Shown: piece after piece, positions 45,507 through 55,677 of the stretch
How positions within the stretch are numbered: position 1 is the stretch's first letter
How the letters are laid out: each line of letters starts with the position of its first letter
Assembly: GCA_036320915.1 (NCBI GenBank)
Contig: JAXBDG010000001.1
Location: forward strand, 124,001-188,000
From: Linnemannia elongata
Taxonomy: Eukaryota; Mortierellomycota; Mortierellomycetes; Mortierellales; Mortierellaceae
Direction of reading: 5' to 3'
Length of the DNA: 64,000 nucleotides
Notes under the pieces: model-generated
Told to the model about the DNA's origin: nothing
Databases searched by the model: none
The model's input: only the letters and a program-made list of their open reading frames with translations
Translations under genes and position numbers: made by a program

Positions 45507-46120
45507 CTCTCACTGCATCTTCCTCTGCCTACTTGACACAGAAATAAAAACGCACTTTTACACTCTATTCTTATTGACTTGATACCGAGTTGATTTTATC
45601 TTCTCCTCAAGCAGCTTGTTTTGTTTCCGTCTCTTGCTCATAAATCTCTTTCCTTTTTCCATCACATCCTTTTGCCACCATTCCTCGCGTTCACACACAC
45701 CTTTTCTTACTTCAACTTCACCCATTATCCCCTTTGCCATTACTCTCGCATTTTCTCCACCTCTCACTTCACCAACCACATCCGCCCCCTCTCTATTGTT
45801 CTTCACATCACTCCACTCGATATTCTTTGACTTTCACCGCCTCCATTGCCATAAATTCTCTCTCGAGAGACATTCTTCACACACAGATACAGACAGCCAC
45901 ACACAGGCATAGACGATGATGAAAAACTCTAAAATAAATCTAAAAACCCTAAACCCTAACAGCCCTAAAAAGCCCTAAAGACCCTAAAGACCCTGAAAAC
46001 CCGAATTTAGCTTCGCTTTCATCATTCTCATCACTTTCTTCGCCCTCGGAACTCCACCCCGACATATATCCTTCAACATATTCATCGCCATCGTTTTTGT
46101 CAACTAAATGGCTATCAATA
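45507..46120. other. Intergenic with telomere-like array
   Basis: CT-rich DNA from 45600 to 45900, then the CCCTAA-like array at 45941-46002. No gene is supported. Confidence 0.5.
45941..46002 (+). repeat. Degenerate interstitial telomere-like repeats
   Basis: Five CCCTAA words and one CCCTGA, separated by A-rich or AG spacers, lie within about 60 bp. Fungal telomeres are commonly (TTAGGG)n, so this looks like a decayed internal telomeric tract. Confidence 0.7.
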
Positions 46121-46650
46121 TTATCTAATAATTTCAAGAGGTGTATCAATCAGTTGTAGGCACTGCCCTAGAGCCACATGTCTAGAGACTTCGAAGAGAA
46201 TTAAGTCTACCGTCATATTATTGTTCTGATTCTGATCGCCTTCGATGCCGCCATAATCCTTTGAAAAGAATCCTCGACCTTTGGGTAGAGGGTAGGGAAG
46301 AGATATCCTAGGTGGCACGGGTGTGAATACTTGATGAGTTGCAGATCACGTCCTAGAATTCCAATAACCATGTCGTCCAGATAACTCGACTCGTGAGCCG
46401 TTCTTGGACCACCGGTGCCAACTTGTCCCATATGGTATGCGCGAGGTGGTCAACTACCTTCTCCGTAGAGTTCATCAAGTCGCTAGGTTCATCGATATCC
46501 AACTGCCTTATCAGCCGGTGGTTTTACTTCACCCAGTCCCAGGCATTGCAAATTTTCTGTTTCTCTTCATCTTCTATCTCGACCTTCATGTCTGACAGCT
46601 TGACCAAACCGCGCGTTCTGACATGAACTCCTAGATGTTCGTTGCTCTTG
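46121..46650 (-). pseudogene. Unidentified broken coding remnant
   Basis: On the minus strand several protein-like segments appear in different frames: KVEIEDEEKQKICNAWDWVK followed by a stop, DIDEPSDLMNSTEKVVDHLA, then in another frame GRDLQLIKYSHPCHLGYLF, and GRGFFSKDYGGIEGD in a third. They resemble one decayed protein, perhaps from a mobile element (a Helitron-like LFPTLYP motif was considered). I do not recognise it with confidence. Confidence 0.3.
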
Positions 46651-46927
46651 TAAAGCCCAACTCTGTCTGACACGAAATGATAAGCCTGCTCGGGTTGCGT
46701 GGGTCAGCTTATCACGAGAGTGGGTCAACTCTCTTGTGTTTAATGGTCATGGTAGACTGTGAGCGGTTGTAAGTGTCAGCGAGAAAGAGGAGGTGAGTGG
46801 GGTGAGAAAAGAAAAGGAGAAAGGAGAAAAGGAGAGAAGCGAACCAAAAAGGGGAAGATCGAGTAACGGGAAGTTCGAAGGAGCAGAGGATTACATAGTC
46901 TGTGGTCTTAAGTGTCTCAGACAGCGC

Positions 46928-48109
46928 CTAATCTTCAATGTCCCCCATCAAGTTGCTCCACAACTCCAAATTGGTCAGAGTCGAGTTGGTCTTAAGTGCC
47001 TCAGACAGCGCCTGAGCTCCATTGTCTCCGATCGAGTTGTTCCACAACTCCAAATTGGTCAGAGTCGAGTTGGTCTTAAGTGCCTCAGAGAGCGCCACAG
47101 CTCCGCTGTCTCCGATCGAGTTGTAGTACAAGTTCAAAGTGGTGAGAGTCGAGTTGATCTTGAGTGCCTCAGACAGTGCCAGAGCTCCGCTGGGTCCGAT
47201 CGAGTTGCTGTTCAACCGCAAAGTGGTCAGAGTCGAGTTGGTCTTGAGTGCCTCAGACAGTGCCTGGGCTCCGTTGTCTCCGATGACGTTGGTTGGCAAC
47301 TCCAAAGTGGTCAGAGTCGAGTTGGTCTTGAGTGCCTCAGACAGTGCCTGGGCTCCATTGGGTCCGATCGAGTTGTTGTACAAGTTCAAAGTGGTCAGAG
47401 TCGAGTTGATCTTGAGTGCCTCAGACAGCGCCACAGCTCCGTTGTCTCCGATCGAGTTTTCCTGCAAGTTCAAAGTGGTCAGAGTCGAGTTGGTCTTGAG
47501 AGCCTCAGACAGCGCCACAGCTCCGTTGTCTCCGATCGAGTTGTGCTTCAAGTTCAAAGTGGTCAGAGTCGAGTTGATCTTGAGTGCCTCAGACAGTGCC
47601 TGGGCTCCATTAGGTCCGATGTGGTTGATCGCCAAGCACAAAGTGGTTAGAGTCGAGTTTATCTTGAGTGCCTCAGACAGCGCCACAGCTCCGTTACCTC
47701 CGATCGAGTTGCACCACAATTTCAAGGTGGTCAGAGTCGAGTTGATCTTGAGTGGCTCAGACAGCGCAACAGCTCCGCTGTCTCCGATCGAGTTGTGCTG
47801 CAAGTCCAAAATGACTAGAGTTGAGTTGGCCATGACGCTAGGAATTACTTTGTATCGTGCAGATGTCGATGGTAGTTTTTCATAGGCAAGGCTGTGAATC
47901 TTTAGGCATTGTATAAGGTGCTTGTTTCTCTCGACAGATTCAATGCTGGGGCCATGTTTCGACAATACGACAGAGTTGTAGAGTGGCGGTGTAAATGAGT
48001 CGTTCCAATCCTGACTCACGCGTGCACAGGACGCGAGGTCTTTTAGATCAAGACTGCTGGCAATGATTGAACGAATCTCAGGGAGATCGAGGGGATGTGC
48101 CCGGAACAT
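46928..48109 (-). CDS. F-box-like protein with ribonuclease-inhibitor-type LRRs
   Basis: A single-exon gene of 393 residues. Residues 1-75 resemble the F-box-like head of many Mortierella LRR proteins (PEIRSIIASSLDLKDLASCARVSQDW). Residues 95-385 are ten full 28-residue repeats with the consensus NSIGDNGAxALSEALKxNST followed by LTTLxLxx, the RI/NLRC-type LRR. The DNA units are 84 bp and nearly identical, so recent amplification and gene conversion are likely. The protein ends after MGDIED at a TAG (46928-46930) located where the other repeats have the CAG of AQALSEAL; the repeat continues in frame for about ten codons beyond, so the C-terminus may be truncated by a nonsense change. The role is probably protein binding or recognition. 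Confidence 0.8.
   Translation of the reverse strand: MFRAHPLDLPEIRSIIASSLDLKDLASCARVSQDWNDSFTPPLYNSVVLSKHGPSIESVERNKHLIQCLKIHSLAYEKLPSTSARYKVIPSVMANSTLVILDLQHNSIGDSGAVALSEPLKINSTLTTLKLWCNSIGGNGAVALSEALKINSTLTTLCLAINHIGPNGAQALSEALKINSTLTTLNLKHNSIGDNGAVALSEALKTNSTLTTLNLQENSIGDNGAVALSEALKINSTLTTLNLYNNSIGPNGAQALSEALKTNSTLTTLELPTNVIGDNGAQALSEALKTNSTLTTLRLNSNSIGPSGALALSEALKINSTLTTLNLYYNSIGDSGAVALSEALKTNSTLTNLELWNNSIGDNGAQALSEALKTNSTLTNLELWSNLMGDIED
46931..47806 (-). repeat. Ten tandem 84-bp coding repeats
   Basis: Near-identical 84-bp units encode 28-residue LRRs. Because of the repeat structure the opposite strand also stays open for long stretches, which is not a gene. Confidence 0.92.
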
Positions 48110-48638
48110 CTTAATCGTAACGGTGAAGAGCGTGATGGGGATGATGACGAGGAGAGTGTTGATGAGATCGCAAGAAGATGCGATAATGAAGAAAAAATGA
48201 GGAAAAGAAAGAGGTAAGGATGTTGTAGAGAATCTGGACTAACAGCAAGGCAGAGTTGACCTTGACAGAGTCAGGTGAAGGAGTGGAGACAAAGATTAGA
48301 GTGGACAGGGGCTGAGAGATGGTTTTCAAGGTGTTGACAGAGTATTATTCAAGTTACTAGGTGAAGAAATGAACTAAGAGAGAAGCTACTACTATTTATA
48401 CTAAAGGGATGGCTATGTGTGTCGAATGAGTATGTCTGTGTATATATGTGTGTCGAATGAGTATGTCTGTGTATATATGTGTGTGTTGTGTGTCTGTGCG
48501 TTGTAATTATTTTTTGACCCAACGATTTCATTGTTTTCTTGCCACCATGCATGATGGCAAAGCAATGGTGGCAAAAAGAGCAATGCCGCATAATTTGCCA
48601 TTTTGGTTGACGTCACCTCACTTTATATTACCTTTCTC
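48110..48638. other. Intergenic with microsatellite-like duplication
   Basis: Contains a 35-bp duplicated GTGTCGAATGAGTATGTCTG-type unit with TGTG runs (48416-48490). It precedes the rRNA fragment; no gene is supported. Confidence 0.5.
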
Positions 48639-48766
48639 AGCTGAGGGATAACTGGCTTGTGGCAGCTAAGCGGTCATAGCGACGTTGCTTTTTTATCCTT
48701 TGATGTCGGGTCTTCCTATCATACTGAAGCAGAATTCAGTAAGCGTTGGATTGTTCACCCACTAAT

Positions 48767-48804
<38 letters not shown>

Positions 48805-49000
48805 CTAGTTTTACCCTACTGATGAAATATTGTTGCAATAGTAATTGAACTTAGTACGAGAGGAACCGTTCATTCGGATAATTGGTATTTGGGCCTGCCT
48901 GAGCAGGCATTGGCCCGAAGCTATCATCCGTTGGGTTATGGCTGAACGCCTCTAAGTCAGAACGCGTGCTAGAACGCGACGATTACCGACAGTTTTCTTG
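48639..49000 (+). rRNA. 5'-truncated 28S rRNA fragment (3' domain), likely pseudogene
   Basis: The sequence from AGGGATAACTGGCTTGTGG through GTTGGATTGTTCACCCACTA and the sarcin-ricin loop word AGTACGAGAGGAACCG to GAACGCCTCTAAGTCAGAA is the 3' part of large-subunit rRNA. It starts abruptly at about 48639 with no upstream rRNA. Several positions differ from the usual eukaryotic sequence, and a 27-A run follows at 49014-49040. It is an isolated fragment, not a functional rDNA unit. Confidence 0.85.
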
Positions 49001-50829
49001 CCCAACTGTACGCAAAAAAAAAAAAAAAAAAAAAAAAAAATGGATGTAGGTCAAACTACTCGGCGGAGGAGATCATACTGCTTGGACAAGCTCTCGCCGA
49101 AAAAAAACAAACTGCGTCACATTTGTTTCATGCACGCCCTTTCTTGGTAGGGGTTCTGGCCGATCTCTTGTTGCTTTTCGTACGCGAAAGTCGACGCAAG
49201 AATATGGTGATCGTACGCGTCGTGTCCCGGTCGCCGTCAGATTTCCAATCTAGAGCGGGTAAAGAGACATGATATAGTTATTTACATCATATTGGTCAAG
49301 ATGTGGATAGGTAAATGTGAATGACACCAAGACGCGACAGGAACAGGAACAACCCCATTCATCCGTCATTACTGAAACTAACAAAATGCAAGACAGACAC
49401 GCTGAGTCGAATCAGAACTGATCTAGTGATCATTGACCAGTATTACTGTCAATTTTGGTGGCGTACAAAAGGGAAAAAGTGGTAGCCCACTAAATTCTAG
49501 TTCTACACTAACCAACAAACTGAGAGAGATAGGTGAGGGCTGCTGGAATTCATAAAGATGGTCACCAGAAAATCATAAAAAGATGGGAGGGGATCGTCCA
49601 TTAATTTGGCGCGGCTCAGCGGTGCCTGAGACAAGCAGTATTTTGTTCTTGTACGATTTATGCGCCAAGGTCACATGCCTACTTGAGCAAAGGAATGCTC
49701 TGAGCTGGCGACCATAGCCTTCAGCCATAATATCACCCCACGTCTACCTTTCATTTGTTCTCAAATAAATTAGGCTGTGCCCTTTGTATTTTCTATTGTC
49801 CTTATGTACCTTTCCCTCTCCGCCTCCAAGGGCGCCATGTTCTTCCTTATTTACACTCCAAACAATGTGTGAAAATTCTACTACAGCCGCAACCAAAACA
49901 CTCCATAACTTTCCTCCATTTACAATGTCACGTAAAAATAAAGGCGCGACGAATGAGAACGTTACGCCTTATTTCAAGAATATTGAGTGTCGCAAAGAAA
50001 TCAATGCGAGCCAACAGCCCTAATTTTATTTTCTTGATCGAGATGGCCTACAACCATGGCCACACGACTCTCCAGAGGGTATGTAGAGTTGGCACTATTC
50101 ACGAGCACTGATCTAAGTCGTGGTGGTGGTGGAGGTGGTGATGGTGCTTTTTTTTTTTTTTTTTCATCCGCTCTTAACGGCACTGTTTTTTGATACCTTT
50201 ATACTTCGTGGCGTTTGCCAAGGTTTTTTTTCAGTCTTCCCGGAAGCACCATTCATTCTATCCGACACTTTCCTGGCCAATGGTTGCACCCAAACATAGG
50301 TGGGAGGGTTGGAAGAAGCAGTGGCACCATTTTTTTTCTGCCAGAGTTTTTCTTTCTTTAGGCGAATTCCTTTGGCACTGTTGGGCGACCGCTTGCTTTG
50401 TCGATGATTCTCAAAGACTACAGCCTTTCGAACACAGGAATGAAACAAAAGAATAGTAAGAAAAAACAAGGGTGCATGCAGCGCCATCACTATCTTAATA
50501 GCCTTGGAGGTGAGGGCTGTTTTCTTTCGATATACGTCTGGATCTTCATTTTTTCACAGAAAACATCTCTACTCTCTGTCTTTGTTTTCCACCCCTTCTA
50601 CCCTCTTTTCTTTGTTTCCTAAACATCAACGCCCTCGAGTTGTTAAAGTCTCCTTCATTCGACTATTCAAGATAGATGCGTTGTTCACTTCATTTCGTTA
50701 CCTTTACCACACCTTGAACACCTACTTCACCTTCATCACTTGTACTGGAGCACAACACAACACGCACCAAAACACATACCTACACACACTCTTGTTTTCT
50801 CCTCTCTTCGTTTTCTCACTTTCACCTTC
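49001..50829. other. Gene-free region
   Basis: About 1.8 kb. It holds the 27-A run (49014-49040), possible continuation of divergent rDNA or spacer up to about 49250, a (TGG)n/poly-T patch near 50120-50164, and CT-rich leader sequence before 50830. No gene is supported. Confidence 0.5.
49014..49040 (+). repeat. 27-bp poly-A tract after the 28S fragment
   Basis: An uninterrupted A run immediately downstream of the rRNA fragment. It could be a retroposition tail or an expansion inside the rRNA 3' end. Confidence 0.9.
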
Positions 50830-52035
50830 ATGAAGCACCTTATCTTTGTCTCTATAGTCTTCACCATCGTACTTCTCTCCATACTCTTCACGACAACCGC
50901 CCTTTCCAACAGCCCGCCACAGTTTCACCACAACCCCCAACAATACTACCCAACCACTACAGACGATTCAGACCTCCAGGTGCACCTCACCCAACGCGAC
51001 AAGGCTTTCTCTGCGTCTGTGGTCAACTACTACGAAGAGCTGTTGGGAGATATGAACTTCACCATCCACGCCCGTGGTCTCGAGGCAGCAATACTTTCGT
51101 CTGACGACGTCGGTCGCTTTTGTGTCGGTATGTCCTCCAACCCCACACGAGTTCAAATCTTCAGAGACCGAACGAACTGCGACGATAATCAATGGACAAC
51201 ACTCTACGTCTTCACTGCCTACAAGAAAAAAGACGAACACTACGCCCGACGCCCTATCTGTGCCGGTCGCGATGATAGCCCCGACCGAAGTATGCTGTTC
51301 ACTGGCCGAACTGCATGTACTATCGACGGGTGGAGCAACGACTTTTCGTTTTACGAGTCTGGTTGTGCTCAGGGCGGGGCTAAAGACGATGGGTGTAACT
51401 ATGAGTTGACGATAATATGGGAAGCGTTTGAGCCTCATCGTATGATGCTCTACCCCCACTATGACGGCCGCCAGCATGGTTGGCAAGAGGCCTACAGTCT
51501 GACTTATAAGTCTCGCTGGAGACCTGGTACCGTCTCCGAAGTCAAGCTACTCAAGCCCCACCTGCCAACCCACAGCACCCTTCACAAGCGCGCCGATATC
51601 CACCCACCCTACGACCTTGCCACATTTCGCTGTGCCCAGGCTCTCATCAGGTTATGGAACCACACTCGAGTCTCTAATTCCACTCCAAGAACCGTCCGTG
51701 GCGATATCGACCCCCAGTTCGGCATCGACGCAAGGCGGAACGGTTTCACTCCGCTCACAGGGGCAGCGTTCCTGAGACTCCACTACAACAAGTACGGTGG
51801 CGCTACTGCGGTTGATGTCATGGTCGGCAGCTACGTACGTGCGTGTGCCACTCTCCCGTACGACACCAACCTCTCAGTCTCGGGAGTTCGTCTGGCTCTG
51901 CAAGAGAGTCTTCGATCAGGGCGTCCTGTACCAGTTGTCCCTCACGACGACCACGAAGCTGGCGATGTGCTGATCAGCATGGTCGACGGTTCTATTGTAG
52001 TCTTTGGTGGGACCGCAGTTTTCAGCATGGTTTAG
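50830..52035 (+). CDS. Secreted protein of unknown function, paralog 1
   Basis: A single-exon gene of 401 residues starting at the ATG at 50830. Residues 1-25 (MKHLIFVSIVFTIVLLSILF) form a signal peptide or membrane anchor. The mature part shares a clear pattern with the gene at 54457: FCVGMSSNPTRVQIF, NCDDNQWTTLYVFTAY, C....SPDRSMLFTGR, W.NDFSFYESGC, WEAFEPHRMMLYPHYDG and QHGW, followed by a WR segment and a C-terminal half ending GSIVVFGG. Conserved Cys residues suggest disulfides in an extracellular fold. I do not recognise the family and claim no enzyme activity. The two genes are in tandem, 2.4 kb apart. Confidence 0.8.
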   Translation: MKHLIFVSIVFTIVLLSILFTTTALSNSPPQFHHNPQQYYPTTTDDSDLQVHLTQRDKAFSASVVNYYEELLGDMNFTIHARGLEAAILSSDDVGRFCVGMSSNPTRVQIFRDRTNCDDNQWTTLYVFTAYKKKDEHYARRPICAGRDDSPDRSMLFTGRTACTIDGWSNDFSFYESGCAQGGAKDDGCNYELTIIWEAFEPHRMMLYPHYDGRQHGWQEAYSLTYKSRWRPGTVSEVKLLKPHLPTHSTLHKRADIHPPYDLATFRCAQALIRLWNHTRVSNSTPRTVRGDIDPQFGIDARRNGFTPLTGAAFLRLHYNKYGGATAVDVMVGSYVRACATLPYDTNLSVSGVRLALQESLRSGRPVPVVPHDDHEAGDVLISMVDGSIVVFGGTAVFSMV

Positions 52036-53856
52036 TAGGTCACTAGTAGCAACAGTCAAGACACATTCCCCCCCTTGTACATAGCACCTCGCCCCCATAG
52101 AAATGTAAATCTCGGCTGTTGTTACCAATCCAGTGCTGTTTATTCTGTGTAATTTTCCTCAATTTTTTACGGTGCAGCGCAAGGGCAATGAAGGTATCTT
52201 CAATTTCCAAACCCAAAGAGACATTCCAACGCACTAACGCCATTCGTCCACCAGGGAGCGACAGGACTGAGCGACAGAGATACTTCTCCTTTTGTATTAA
52301 CAGCACCGGCACTACTCCTTTTCATTCTCCACGTTTTTTTTCCTGTTTATAGAGAGATGCCTTGAAGGCGCGAAGATAAAGGGTTAATGGCAGTCGTTGA
52401 AAGTTGAAGTAGTACGATTTGTACATATTTTATTTTATGTTTCTTCGCCCTCCTTCTGTATCCGGACATGCTGAGATCTTCTTGGGTGAAATGGACATGC
52501 CTACTCTCGGTGTGGGAATACATCGGTGAAGTTTTCGCTTAATGGTGCTGTCAAAGGTGTGGAGGGCATTTTTTTGGGTCATTCTCGTCGATTTTTGTGC
52601 AACGTATATATGCGCTACTTGGAGGAAAGAGAAGGAGTGTGTTCTCGAGCGTGTATAGTTGTTTTTTGTCTGTACCGTTTCTTACGCAAGATGTGAGCTG
52701 TGGTACATGTCCCACTATGAGGTATACTTAGGAATGATCGATTGCTTGAGGGGAGGGGGACGCGAACAGACACGGTATATCTGATGTTGAACTGTAGGCT
52801 CGTTTCCCCATCGCGGACGTACAAAGTGCCCAAAAAATGAGAGCACTGGCAAACCATAGCGCATACTCCGCGCAACAGGGTAAAACTATAGTTTTCTGAA
52901 AGTGACAGCTTGTGAGGAGTCAACCACTGTACCATCCCCTGTTATGCATGCAACCTATCTTCAAATACCAGCCTTGTGACTGACATGATAAGCTGAGAGC
53001 GGGATCCATGGGAATTTACATTGTATCTTTTGCCTTTTTTTCAGGGGAGTGGGTTTGCCGGACAAATCCATGCTGATACAGCACAAACAAACAAGCACTC
53101 GTCTTTTTCAGCATCGAGGGCGTTGATATGTCGGTTGGTCGTATCAATTGCAACAACTTTGATTACAATAAGGTTCAACATCGAGTGATTGACTCCTTGG
53201 TTCTCGCACCCATCCTTCTGCACATCCTGTTTTGTATCTAAGCTTATCACAAGGGAAACAAAGGTGTCATGTTATTTTCCAGCGAATGACCTAACTGGAT
53301 AGTTGTGAATCGGTAGTCCACGAATCCGAAATCGATCAGTTCATCTTTTCAATCCCCCAATATTCTAAAGGTACCTTGTGTTCTCATGCGGGTATCAGGT
53401 TGCTGCATTGTGTTGCCTGATGCATGCACATTCACATCAATTCTTCGATTCTTTCCGTCTCTTGGCCCCCTTTTTTTGCGGAATGAATTCCTTTGTGCGA
53501 CAATTCACAGGAAAACGCGTGGGACTACATGCAAAGGCAATTGCTTTGGCTGTTGTCCACTTGACCTCGCGATGTTGCCAAACAACATCAGCTACTTTGG
53601 CCGTTGGGAGGGGGCGATTTTTTCATCTACAGTCGATTGGCTATGGAGGCGAAGCGCTCTGTGCATTTGAGTGTGAAGATGAAATGGGGGAAAACCGGAA
53701 GATATAAAGTGCGTGGCGTGATCCCTTTCATGTCTCTTCTCCTTCTCTCCTGCCCCTTGGCCCATTCACCTCCTCTGTTTTATTTCCCTTTCACCTTCCT
53801 CAGTTTCCATTCAACGCCGAGAAGGAAATAAAAAGGTCTGGATGGTGCAATGCTCT

Positions 53857-53891
<35 letters not shown>

Positions 53892-54456
53892 CATCCGTCC
53901 GTGATAGTCCCTTTAGGCCCTCTTTATCTTTATTACTCTACGCTGTGTGAGCAATTCTTTTTGTTTGTCCTTCTTGCTCAAGAGCTTTTTTTCTCATCTG
54001 TATTATCTAGGTCTACTTACTCTCCTAAACTGCTGTCTGTTATGATTGTACATAGGAAGACCCAGGCCAAACAAACAAACAAACAGACAAACAAACAAAC
54101 AATCGTTTGAAGCCAATTAAGGGACCAGAACGACTGCACTAACTTATTTTATTTGTCTTTTCTGATCCGATAAATAAGGGAGAATGGCTCCCTCTCTCAT
54201 GTCCCATGGAGGGTGTTGGGAAACCTTTTCCTCATGACAAAAAAAAACCAACAATGTTGGGTCCAGCGTCGAATAAGCGCAACAGGAGTGGGGGACAAAG
54301 CTATCTCCCACCCCTCGCTCTCCCAAATGTCGAATATATACCGGGTAGTATTCTCTTCAGACCCTTCATCGTTTTCTTTCCTCTCTTTTTTATTTTCCTT
54401 TCCTTTGATATCTCCTCCTCTTTCTTTCTCCGTCTCGTCTGGACTCCTTTTCCACG
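52036..54456. other. Intergenic between two secreted-protein paralogs
   Basis: About 2.4 kb with no supported gene. It contains a 31-T run at 53859-53889, an (AAAC)n-like run at 54070-54100, and a TATA-like GAATATATACC near 54332, about 120 bp before the next start. Confidence 0.5.
53859..53889 (+). repeat. 31-bp poly-T tract
   Basis: An uninterrupted T run about 570 bp upstream of the second secreted-protein gene. Confidence 0.9.
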
Positions 54457-55677
54457 ATGAAGAATTTCACTCTCACCGCTGTCCTACTAGCAACCGCCCT
54501 GTCTCTTGCCACTCATGCCGCTCCTCCCCCCGCTCCTCCCCCCGCTCCTACCTCAACTCCCATGAACGGAACTGTCACGGAGGATTCTGCTCTCTTGAAG
54601 CTCATTGTTGACTATGACGAGAAAGCAGCCGCCGCCCTGATCGCTAAGTACGACGCCGCCTTCAAAGGCACCAAATCCCCTCCCCAATCCAACTCCGCCT
54701 CAAGAGCAGCAGCTCCCTCGAGCAATGTCATCCCCTTCTGTGTCGGCCTCGCCCAGAATCCGGTTCGCAACCAAGTTTTCTCGAACAAAGTAAAGTGCGA
54801 CCAAGATGGCTGGAAGACCCTCTTTGTTTTCACAGCCTTTGCCCAACCTGACCCATACCAAGGCTTCAACAAGACATGCGTCGCATACGCCACGAACCCC
54901 GTCCGCAGTCTGCTGTTCTTTGACACCCTTTCTTGCACCAAGGGCGAATGGACGACCGACTTTAATTTCTACCAGAGCGATTGCAAGCCATCCGACACCG
55001 ACCTCAACTGCATCCGCCGGCAATCGGCAACCGTCATGTGGCAGGCCTATGAACCTCACCGGATTCTACTCTATCCATGGTACTGGGGCCAGCAACACGG
55101 ATGGAAGGACCCAGTTCCAATCAGATACATCGCCCAATGGAGATACGCCAAGGAGGCCGAATGGAAGTCTCTCCAGGACGTCATGGCGATCCATGCAGTC
55201 CTCCATAGCCGAACAACTATCACCGCTACTCCAGACGACCCCACCCGCAGATGCCTCCGCAACCTGTTCCAGCTGTTCCCATGGGGTACGATCCCAACTG
55301 CCGGCGTCTCATGGCCAGCAATCGCTCACCCGCTTTTCCCCGTCGCAGCCGACCGGGATGCATGTAGCCGCCTGTCCGCTAAGACCTCCTTCGAGATCAA
55401 CCCCAAGATCTACGAGGGTCACGCATCCATCAACGCCGTGATTGGCGGCAAAATATACGCCAGTGTCACCGTACCGGTCGGGGCGAAATTCAACCGCCAG
55501 CTCGTCCCCTTGGCCTTTGAGGAAAGTCTCCGGACAAAGTTCCCAGTTCCTTTCGGATCCGTCATCACTCGTCCAGAGGCCATTGTTGCCATGGTTCAGA
55601 AAAAGTTCATTGTCATGGGTGGTCCTGAGGCATATGTTGGAGCCTCTGATCTCCCTGATCTCCCTACTCGTCCTTAA
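54457..55677 (+). CDS. Secreted protein of unknown function, paralog 2
   Basis: A single-exon gene of 406 residues. It begins with a classical signal peptide (MKNFTLTAVLLATALSLATHA) and a Pro/Ala-rich spacer (APPPAPPPAPTSTP). The body follows the same plan as the gene at 50830: FCVGLAQNPVRNQVF, KCDQDGWKTLFVFTAF, NPVRSLLFFDTLSC, WTTDFNFYQSDC, WQAYEPHRILLYPWYWG and QHGW, then LAFEESLRTKFPVPF near the end, matching LALQESLRSGRPVPV of paralog 1. Identity is moderate, so the duplication is old. AATAAA at 55715-55720 is a likely poly-A signal. Probably a cell-surface or extracellular protein; role unknown. Confidence 0.82.
   Translation: MKNFTLTAVLLATALSLATHAAPPPAPPPAPTSTPMNGTVTEDSALLKLIVDYDEKAAAALIAKYDAAFKGTKSPPQSNSASRAAAPSSNVIPFCVGLAQNPVRNQVFSNKVKCDQDGWKTLFVFTAFAQPDPYQGFNKTCVAYATNPVRSLLFFDTLSCTKGEWTTDFNFYQSDCKPSDTDLNCIRRQSATVMWQAYEPHRILLYPWYWGQQHGWKDPVPIRYIAQWRYAKEAEWKSLQDVMAIHAVLHSRTTITATPDDPTRRCLRNLFQLFPWGTIPTAGVSWPAIAHPLFPVAADRDACSRLSAKTSFEINPKIYEGHASINAVIGGKIYASVTVPVGAKFNRQLVPLAFEESLRTKFPVPFGSVITRPEAIVAMVQKKFIVMGGPEAYVGASDLPDLPTRP

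Noticed and set aside
46793..47885. Two plus-strand repetitive open frames over the LRR gene
   Set aside because: They arise because the 84-bp repeats stay open in several frames; the F-box-like head and LRR consensus are on the minus strand.
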